Positions 20,122 to 25,679 of a DNA stretch of 25,679 bases are shown here, piece after piece (the first letter of the stretch is position 1; every line of letters begins with the position of its first letter). The translations under genes were made by a program, and so were the position numbers. Below the pieces are notes generated by a model that was given only the letters and a program-made list of their open reading frames with translations, made no database searches and had not been told where the DNA came from. Source of the DNA: CAYRVX01 sp964642165 (GTDB lineage Bacteria > Planctomycetota > Phycisphaerae > SM23-33); assembly GCA_964642165.1 (NCBI GenBank), contig CAZXOC010000075.1:1-25679 (forward strand), in the 5' to 3' direction.

Positions 20122-22977
20122 GTGAAGCGAACGCGCGCGGCGTCTCTGGGCGGGCTTCTGGCGACGGCAGCGCTTCTCTCGGGCCGGGTGGCGCGGCCTG
20201 CCGAGCCCGCGTTCGGCCCGGCCGAGCCCAGCCTGAACGGCCGGCCAGCGGCCGTCAGCGACGCGGTCGGCCGCTTCGTCCTCGTGACGCGCGACGACGG
20301 CCCACAAGTCGCCCTGACGCTCCGCCCGGCGCGCTGGGTAGCGAGCGTCCGCCCCGGAGAGGAGTTCGTCCTGGCCGTGCCGGTCCGCGGGGTGGGCGGG
20401 CGATTCGCCGTCTCGGCGGAGGTGGCGCTGCTCGAGGGGGACCAAGCCGTGGCCGTGCTGGAGGCGGCCGCCCAGCGCGTGGAGAGGACGCTGCGCCCTG
20501 GCCGCCCGGCCCACGTGCAACTGGACCGGGCCGGCGCCGGCGGCGGGGCCGCGATGACGCTGCGCTTCGTCACCCGCGGCGCCGCGGGCGAGGCGGCCGT
20601 GCGGTGGCGCCGTCTGCGCCTGCGCACCGAGCGGGACGTCCTGGAGATCCCCATCTCCTTCGCGCGCGGCGGCCGGGCCAAGCTGCCCCCGCCGACACTT
20701 CCGCCGCTCCGGGCGGCCGTCGAGCGGGAGATGATCGAGGCCGACTGGCGAATGCAGGACGGCATCGACACGCCGCGGGAGCCCGTGCCGTATTCCCGGG
20801 CGACGTATGGCGTTCTCGGGCGGACGGCCGCCCTGCTGCGCGACCTGCAATCGGCCGGAGCGGGCCTGGCGACCGAGGAGCGGCGGCTGGCGGCGCTTCG
20901 GCGCCGGTGGGACGAGCTGCGGCGCGGCGAGGCCAGCGACGGGCCGTGGGAGGACCTCTGGCGCCGCGTGCACCAACTGCGGCGGCGGATCGTCCTGGGC
21001 AACCCGCTGGCGAGGGTCGGGCCGCTGCTGTTCGTCAAGCGGGCGCCGGCCAGCTTCAGCCACCAGCTCACGCAGTACTACGGGCGCTACGCCCGTCCCG
21101 GCGGCGGGCTGTTCGTGCTGGACAGGCCGGGCAAGTCGATGGCCTGCCGGCGGCTCGCCGGGCAGGAGCTCGGCCCGGGCAGCTTCCAGCACCCCGAGGT
21201 CTCCCACGACGGGCGGCGGGTGCTGATCGCCTACTGCGCCCTGGACAGCCGCCGCCGGCACGCGCGGTACTACCACCTCTACGAGGTGGCCGCCGATGGC
21301 GGGCGCCCGCGCCGGCTCACCGACGGGCCCTACGACGACTTCTCCCCGCGCTACCTGCCCGACGGACGGATCGTGTTCGTCTCCACGCGCCGCGGGGGCT
21401 TCCATCGCTGCGGCAGCCCGGGCTGCCCCGTCTACACGCTGACCGTCGCCAACGCCGACGGCTCGGGCATCCGCCTGCTGAGCTACCACGAGACGCAGGA
21501 GTGGGACCCGGCGGTGCTGCACGACGGGCGGATCCTCTACACGCGATGGGACTACGTCGATCGCCACGCGGTCTTCGGCGAGCACCTCTGGACGACCCGC
21601 CCGGACGGCACGGCCCCGGCGGCGTTCTACGGCAACCTCACCCGCAACCCGGTGGGCACGTGGGAGGCCCGCCCCGTGCCGGGCTCGCACCGCGTGATGG
21701 CCACCGCGGCGGCCCACCACGCGATGACGGCCGGGTCGATCGTACTGGTGGACCCGGATCGCGGCTGCGACGGGCTGGCGCCCCTGACGCGCCTCACGCC
21801 CGACGTGCCCTTCCCCGAGAGCGAGTTCCCCGTGGGGCGCTGGTTCAACGCCAGCGGCGTCCGGCACAAGCCGGAGGACCCGCCGGAGAACCGGCGCTGG
21901 CCCGGGCACTCCTACCGCACGCCGCTGCCGCTGTCGGAGCGGTACTTCCTGGCCGCCTACAGCTACGCCGCCCTCATCGGCGAGCCCTCGCCGAACCCCG
22001 TCAACATGTTCGGGCTCTACCTGGTGGACCGCTTCGGCAACAAGGAACTGCTCTACCGGGACCTGAACATCTCGAGCCTCTGGCCCGTGCCGCTTCGCCC
22101 GCGGCGGCGCCCGCCCGTCCTGCCGTCGCGCTGCGAGCCGGCCGGGCCGCGCGAGGGAACGTTCGTCCTCCAGAACGTCTACGCGGCCAGCCCGCCCCTG
22201 CCCGCCGGCTCGGTCCGGCGGCTGCGGATCACCCAGGTCCTGCCCAAGACGACCGAGGGGCGCGACCGCCCGGCGGTGGGGCTGGCCGGCGGGGCGCCCG
22301 GCAAGCAGGTCCTCGGCACCGTGCCGGTCGAGCCCGACGGCTCGGCGCACTTCGTCGCGCCCGCCGGCGTGCCGCTGCTGTTCCAGGCCCTCGACGACCG
22401 CGGGCAGGCCGTCCAGGTCATGCGCAGCGCCACGTACCTCCAGCCGGGGGAGACCACCTCCTGCATCGGCTGCCACGAGCCCCGAACCGCCGCGGCGCTG
22501 CCGCCCACGAGCCTCCGGGCGCTGCGGCGCGCCGCCTCGCGCATCCGCCCCGCCCCCGACGGCGCCAGGCCGTTCAGCTACCCCCTGCTCGTCCAGCCCG
22601 TGCTCGACCGCCACTGCGTCCGCTGCCACAGCGCCGCCGGCGGCCGAAAGCCCCCCAAGGGCATCGTCCTCACGGGCGAGCCGCAGGGGCACTACACGGC
22701 CTCGTACAACGCCCTGGCCCCGCGCGTGCCGGTCTCCAGCGACACGAACGGCGAGTCGCTGAGCCGCCCCGGGCGCTTCGGCGCGCGCGGCAGCGGCGTG
22801 ATGCGCATGCTCCTGCGGAAGGAGAAGGGCCACACCGACCTCCCCCTCACCGGCGAGGACATCGAGCGCCTCGCCACCTGGATGGACACCAACGCCCTCT
22901 TCTACGGCACCTTCGACCCCGCCGACCAGCGGCGCCAGCAGCGCGGCCAGCGCATCGCCGGGCCGAAGCTCCAGTAG
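20122..22977 (+). CDS. HzsA-related exported protein with two c-type haem sites
   Basis: A 951-residue protein. It has an N-terminal signal (KRTRAASLGGLLATAALLSG), a helical region around 210-290, then LLFVKRAPASFSHQLTQYYG, which opens a TolB/WD40-like propeller (PDGRIVFVSTRRGGFHRC, DPAVLHDGRILYTRWDYVD). It ends in a C-terminal domain with two c-type haem motifs, CIGCH (781-785) and CVRCH (832-836). This architecture is that of proteins named HzsA-related, which share the middle domain of hydrazine synthase alpha but are widespread in planctomycetes that do not perform anammox. An exported or periplasmic redox role is likely; the substrate is unknown. GTG 20122 is chosen because GGAGG lies 7 nt upstream and the signal peptide follows at once. 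The divergent PQQ-like gene may be a partner. Confidence 0.87.
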   Translation: MKRTRAASLGGLLATAALLSGRVARPAEPAFGPAEPSLNGRPAAVSDAVGRFVLVTRDDGPQVALTLRPARWVASVRPGEEFVLAVPVRGVGGRFAVSAEVALLEGDQAVAVLEAAAQRVERTLRPGRPAHVQLDRAGAGGGAAMTLRFVTRGAAGEAAVRWRRLRLRTERDVLEIPISFARGGRAKLPPPTLPPLRAAVEREMIEADWRMQDGIDTPREPVPYSRATYGVLGRTAALLRDLQSAGAGLATEERRLAALRRRWDELRRGEASDGPWEDLWRRVHQLRRRIVLGNPLARVGPLLFVKRAPASFSHQLTQYYGRYARPGGGLFVLDRPGKSMACRRLAGQELGPGSFQHPEVSHDGRRVLIAYCALDSRRRHARYYHLYEVAADGGRPRRLTDGPYDDFSPRYLPDGRIVFVSTRRGGFHRCGSPGCPVYTLTVANADGSGIRLLSYHETQEWDPAVLHDGRILYTRWDYVDRHAVFGEHLWTTRPDGTAPAAFYGNLTRNPVGTWEARPVPGSHRVMATAAAHHAMTAGSIVLVDPDRGCDGLAPLTRLTPDVPFPESEFPVGRWFNASGVRHKPEDPPENRRWPGHSYRTPLPLSERYFLAAYSYAALIGEPSPNPVNMFGLYLVDRFGNKELLYRDLNISSLWPVPLRPRRRPPVLPSRCEPAGPREGTFVLQNVYAASPPLPAGSVRRLRITQVLPKTTEGRDRPAVGLAGGAPGKQVLGTVPVEPDGSAHFVAPAGVPLLFQALDDRGQAVQVMRSATYLQPGETTSCIGCHEPRTAAALPPTSLRALRRAASRIRPAPDGARPFSYPLLVQPVLDRHCVRCHSAAGGRKPPKGIVLTGEPQGHYTASYNALAPRVPVSSDTNGESLSRPGRFGARGSGVMRMLLRKEKGHTDLPLTGEDIERLATWMDTNALFYGTFDPADQRRQQRGQRIAGPKLQ

Positions 22978-23032
22978 CGCAATCGACCCGCCTCCGCGCG
23001 GCTGTCGGCGCTGCTGATCCGGCCCGCGGGCG

Positions 23033-24220
23033 CTACGACTGCGGGGAGAGGTACTGCGGGACCTTCAGCGTCTCGCCGCCCTTGAGCGCGGATCGGTGGG
23101 CGACGATTCCCGGGACGGTCATCGCCAGCGATTCGTACACGTTCACGAGCGGCTGGCGGTCGGCCAGGATGGCCGTGATGAACTCGTTCATCAGCGGGCC
23201 GTGCGAGCCCCCGTGCCCGCCGGCGGGCACTCCGGGCGGCAGAGGCGGGCGGCGGATATCGGGCAGGCGCTTGGTGCGCCCGCGGTACTGCGCGGCCTCC
23301 ATGCAGCCCTTCTCGCCGAAGACCCGCCCCGTCTCGGCGTGGTAGCCGACCACCGACTTGCACATGCACATCCGCGACGTGCCGCCCTCGCTCGTCTGGA
23401 ACAGGGCGATCTCGTCGGTGAACTCGTTGTTGAACTTGTTGGCGCCCGGCTTGAAGACGGGGAAGCCCGCGCGGAAGCCGCTGCACGAGACGGCCGTGAA
23501 CCGCTTGCCCGTCACACCAACGTAGTACGCCGTCGAGTGCGTCGGGTACCACAGCGGCGGGCTGCCCGTCCGCCAACCCTTGTACGACGGCAGCGGCTTG
23601 GGCATGTAGTGAAAGTACTCCCCTTCCGAGTAGACCAGCCGCCCGAACCCGCCCGCCTGGTAGACCTGCCGCATCGCCCAGCAGTCCTCGCGGAAGCAGC
23701 TCGTCTCGGCCATCATGTACTTCAGCCCGGTCTTCTTCACGGTCTCCAGGAGCCGCTCGCCGTCCTCGATCGAGCCGAACGTGGCGGGCACGGCCGACAT
23801 CACGTGCTTGCCGTGCTTGAGCGCCTCGACGGCGTGCCTGGCGTGGCTGGGCGCGTCGGTGGCCACGAAGACCGCCTCGATTCTCGGGTCCGTCACCAGC
23901 ACCTCCAGCGAGTCGTACGACTTGCCGCACCGGCACGCCTTCATCAGCCCCGCCCGGCGGTCCGGGATCAGGTCGCTGACGGCGACGACCTCGACGTTGG
24001 GGTGGTCCTGGAAGCCGAACTTCGCCCCGAAGCGGCAGAAACCGTAGCCGACGATCCCCACGCGGACCTTGCGATCCGAGACGGGCTTCCATTCCTTCTT
24101 CTGCGCCGCCCGGGCCGCAAGGACCCGCCCCGCCGGAAAGCTCCCGGCCAGCATCGCCCCCAGCGAGCCGACGCCCACTGCCCCGAGGAAACCGCGACGG
24201 TCAACGGCCGAGCGATCCAT
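23033..24220 (-). CDS. Tat-exported Gfo/Idh/MocA-family oxidoreductase-like protein
   Basis: A 395-residue protein with a twin-arginine signal (R8-R9, DRRGFLGAVGVGSLGAM), so it is exported folded, perhaps with its cofactor. A Rossmann domain follows: VRVGIVGYGF (53-61), VEVVAVSDL, VFVATDAPSHARHA and GKHVMSAVPATFGS. In typical family members the last segment is GKHVxxEKP, with a catalytic lysine; here residues 143-145 are A-V-P, so the lysine is replaced by V144. The C-terminal domain has EGEYFHYM and LWYPTHSTAYYVGVTGKRF, a pattern seen in planctomycete paralogues acting on sugars or sugar-like substrates. The GGGAGG ribosome-binding site fixes the start at 24220. It converges on the HzsA-related gene with 55 nt between. 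Confidence 0.88.
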   Translation of the reverse strand: MDRSAVDRRGFLGAVGVGSLGAMLAGSFPAGRVLAARAAQKKEWKPVSDRKVRVGIVGYGFCRFGAKFGFQDHPNVEVVAVSDLIPDRRAGLMKACRCGKSYDSLEVLVTDPRIEAVFVATDAPSHARHAVEALKHGKHVMSAVPATFGSIEDGERLLETVKKTGLKYMMAETSCFREDCWAMRQVYQAGGFGRLVYSEGEYFHYMPKPLPSYKGWRTGSPPLWYPTHSTAYYVGVTGKRFTAVSCSGFRAGFPVFKPGANKFNNEFTDEIALFQTSEGGTSRMCMCKSVVGYHAETGRVFGEKGCMEAAQYRGRTKRLPDIRRPPLPPGVPAGGHGGSHGPLMNEFITAILADRQPLVNVYESLAMTVPGIVAHRSALKGGETLKVPQYLSPQS

Positions 24221-24434
24221 GACGTGTCCTCCCAATCGGTTGACGGGTGCGTCGCACCAGGCGCTTGCCCTGCCCGCGCCTGCCCGAGCCCGTCGCCGAC
24301 GGGCCCGGCACGTCGATCCTGCTCGAGCCCGCGCTCGTTGTCAACCGGTATCCCGAGCCGTGCGCTGCGACCCTGCGGACCGTTCCGGCCGGCCTTGCGG
24401 ATGGGGGCCTCGTCATCTACAAGAAAGCGACGCG
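24221..24434. other. Intergenic stretch before the assembly gap
   Basis: No supported gene. It contains a perfect 17-bp palindrome at 24288-24304 (GCCCGTCG-C-CGACGGGC), without a T-tract. The plus-strand frame that enters the gap cannot be judged. Confidence 0.4.
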
Positions 24435-24534
24435 NNNNNNNNNNNNNNNNNNNNNNNNNNNNNNNNNNNNNNNNNNNNNNNNNNNNNNNNNNNNNNNNNN
24501 NNNNNNNNNNNNNNNNNNNNNNNNNNNNNNNNNN
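24435..24534. other. Assembly gap of 100 N
   Basis: Exactly 100 undetermined bases, a standard placeholder for a scaffold join of unknown length. Any promoter of the downstream gene lies within or beyond it. Confidence 0.99.
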
Positions 24535-24548
24535 AGGAGCAGCGCAAC

Positions 24549-25508
24549 ATGGCCGAACGGATCGACCCGGGCGAGCTCGCCCAGGGGGTCAGACAACTCG
24601 CGATCGACCGCGGGGCCGCCCTCGTGGGCGTCGCGCCGGCCGAGCGGTTCGACCCCATGCCGCCCCTGTATGACGCCGTGCCCGAAGGGCACCACCCACG
24701 CGATTTCCTGCCCGAGGCGAGGTCCGTCATCTCCTTCGCCCAGCCGATCCTCAACCCCGTCATGGACGCCCCGGCCGTCCTGGCCACGCGCGAGCTGCCG
24801 ATGATCCCGCCCCACGTGCGGTACCCGTACTTCGAGGCCCTCTATAACCGCGTCGGGCACGTGGTCCACGACGTGATGCTCGAACTGATCGCCCAGGCCG
24901 TCGGCCAGTACCTCATGGCCCGCGGCTACGACGCGATGATCTTCCCGACGACCGGCCTGCATCCGAGGGTCGACGGGCTCACCGACGTGGAGATCTGGGA
25001 GGACCCGCCGGACGTCCCGGCCGAGAGGCGCTCGCCGTTCCGCTATACCTTCGGGCCGTTCTCCCACCGCCATGCCGCCACTCGTGCCGGGCTGGGCGAG
25101 TTCGGCTACAACAACCTCGTGCTCACGCCGCAGTTCGGGCCGCGCCAGCGGTTCAACTCCGTCGTCACGGACGCGGAGCTCCCTCCCGACCCGCTGATCG
25201 ACGAGCCCATCTGCCTCCGGGAGCGATGCGGCCTGTGCCTCGACGCCTGCATCATGGGCTGCATCGCCATGCGGGACGATCCGGCCGCTCCGGACTACCG
25301 CAGCGTCGACCGGCTGGACCGGGAGGGCATCTTCATCGACACCCCGGCCAGGACGGACCCGACGCTCTGCCGCCGACGGCGCGAGGACAGGCCCGACTCG
25401 CCGATCCGCGGCGACTGCGCCCGGGTCTGCCCCGTGCCGAGGATGCCCAAGCACCTGCCGGATCGGCTGCGCCGAATCGTCGAGCGCAAGTGCCCCGAGC
25501 TCCTGTAG
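24549..25508 (+). CDS. 4Fe-4S protein related to epoxyqueuosine reductase (QueG superfamily)
   Basis: A 319-residue cytoplasmic-type protein with no signal peptide. The central part, RHAATRAGLGEFGYNNL and LTPQFGPRQRFNSVVTDAEL, is the region shared by QueG and related cobalamin-dependent Fe-S reductases. The C-terminal third carries C222, C227, C230, C234 and C238 (RCGLCLDACIMGC, a C-x2-C-x3-C-x3-C arrangement) and later C275, C290 and C294 (DCARVCP), enough for two clusters. The spacing of the first motif departs from the C-x2-C-x2-C-x3-C of true ferredoxin-like QueG. I therefore do not call it queG; related proteins of unknown substrate are common in anaerobes. AGGAG at 24535-24539 directly follows the gap, 9 nt before the ATG. 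Confidence 0.85.
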   Translation: MAERIDPGELAQGVRQLAIDRGAALVGVAPAERFDPMPPLYDAVPEGHHPRDFLPEARSVISFAQPILNPVMDAPAVLATRELPMIPPHVRYPYFEALYNRVGHVVHDVMLELIAQAVGQYLMARGYDAMIFPTTGLHPRVDGLTDVEIWEDPPDVPAERRSPFRYTFGPFSHRHAATRAGLGEFGYNNLVLTPQFGPRQRFNSVVTDAELPPDPLIDEPICLRERCGLCLDACIMGCIAMRDDPAAPDYRSVDRLDREGIFIDTPARTDPTLCRRRREDRPDSPIRGDCARVCPVPRMPKHLPDRLRRIVERKCPELL

Positions 25509-25679
25509 CCCTCCCTTCGCCCGGCGAGAGCCTGTCACGGAGCGAGTCAGAAGTGCCCTCGACGGGTCGGGTGGAGAGCACCTTTTCGACCGTCGACTCA
25601 CTGCCGGAGAACCCGGCAGCAGGACCTCGGCGCTCGCGTGAGGGAGGCATTCCTCCTACAGCCCGGCCATCGCGAGCTT
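25509..25679. other. Downstream end of the window, no supported gene
   Basis: It contains a 7-bp perfect stem-loop at 25601-25619 (CTGCCGG-AGAAC-CCGGCAG), about 90 nt after the QueG-like stop and without a T-tract. It could be a weak terminator. Confidence 0.35.

Noticed and set aside
19878..21071. N-terminal extension of the PQQ-like protein by about 400 residues
   Set aside because: A signal peptide with a good ribosome-binding site begins at 19877, and the extension is antisense to the HzsA-related gene.
20122..22977. Calling the diheme protein true hydrazine synthase alpha
   Set aside because: No HzsB or HzsC partners are present, and related proteins are widespread in planctomycetes that do not perform anammox.
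18504..23345. A plus-strand open frame of about 1600 codons crossing several genes
   Set aside because: It overlaps the PQQ-like gene in antisense and the HzsA-related gene out of frame; the composition is low-complexity and no start or domain supports it.
25333..25650. A 105-codon minus-strand frame with AGGAGGA before its ATG
   Set aside because: It runs antisense into the end of the QueG-like gene and shows no domain or typical protein composition; the good Shine-Dalgarno is probably chance.
1..25679. tRNA, rRNA or CRISPR arrays
   Set aside because: By eye no cloverleaf, rRNA segment or regularly spaced repeats were found; a tRNAscan or CRISPR search was not possible.

Overview
This is a high-GC window with dense genes and little intergenic space. 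It looks like a metagenome-assembled genome of a planctomycete (Planctomycetota). The family mix points there: a prepilin-type protein with an N-terminal methylation motif, a Ser/Thr kinase fused to an FGE-sulfatase fold, a PQQ-type beta-propeller beside an HzsA-related diheme protein, a Tat-exported Gfo/Idh/MocA oxidoreductase, a GH116 glycosidase and RHS debris. The class-level placement is inference, because there is no rRNA in the window. A run of exactly 100 N at 24435-24534 marks a scaffold join, so gene order across it is not proven.

Layout. (1) 1-720: a broken RHS-repeat gene (minus strand) abuts the 3' part of an IS21-type istB (plus strand), probably a scar of an insertion or deletion. 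(2) 978-3538, plus strand: a compact Fe-S assembly operon with an IscR-like Rrf2 regulator, IscS, IscU and an IscA-type protein, behind a clear promoter with a palindrome between the -35 and -10 boxes. (3) 3545-10068, minus strand: a prepilin-like protein, a HEAT-repeat membrane-anchored protein, an orphan sensor histidine kinase and a large transmembrane kinase. The prepilin and the kinase each have a candidate promoter of their own. (4) 10148-13745, minus strand: lpxK-hldE-gmhB, an envelope operon for lipid A 4'-phosphorylation and ADP-heptose supply. Its GmhB has an altered zinc loop and an added two-helix membrane tail. (5) 13849-15651, minus strand: a single large ATPase with a degenerate TOPRIM-like C-terminal half, resembling OLD-type or DUF4435-containing defence proteins. 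(6) 15805-24220: a metabolic/exported set with a GH116 (GBA2-like) glycosidase, a secreted PQQ-like beta-propeller, a divergently transcribed HzsA-related protein with two CxxCH haem sites, and a Tat-exported Gfo/Idh/MocA protein whose usual EKP motif reads AVP. (7) After the gap, a QueG-related 4Fe-4S protein.

How the parts fit: the ISC operon would supply clusters for Fe-S proteins such as the QueG-like one. The lpxK operon shows an outer membrane with lipid A and probably heptose. The exported enzymes fit degradation of glycans or glycolipids. The best candidates for something undescribed are the ATPase-TOPRIM-like protein, the membrane-tailed GmhB, the multi-domain kinase and the HzsA-related protein. 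No complete new multi-gene system could be shown from sequence alone.
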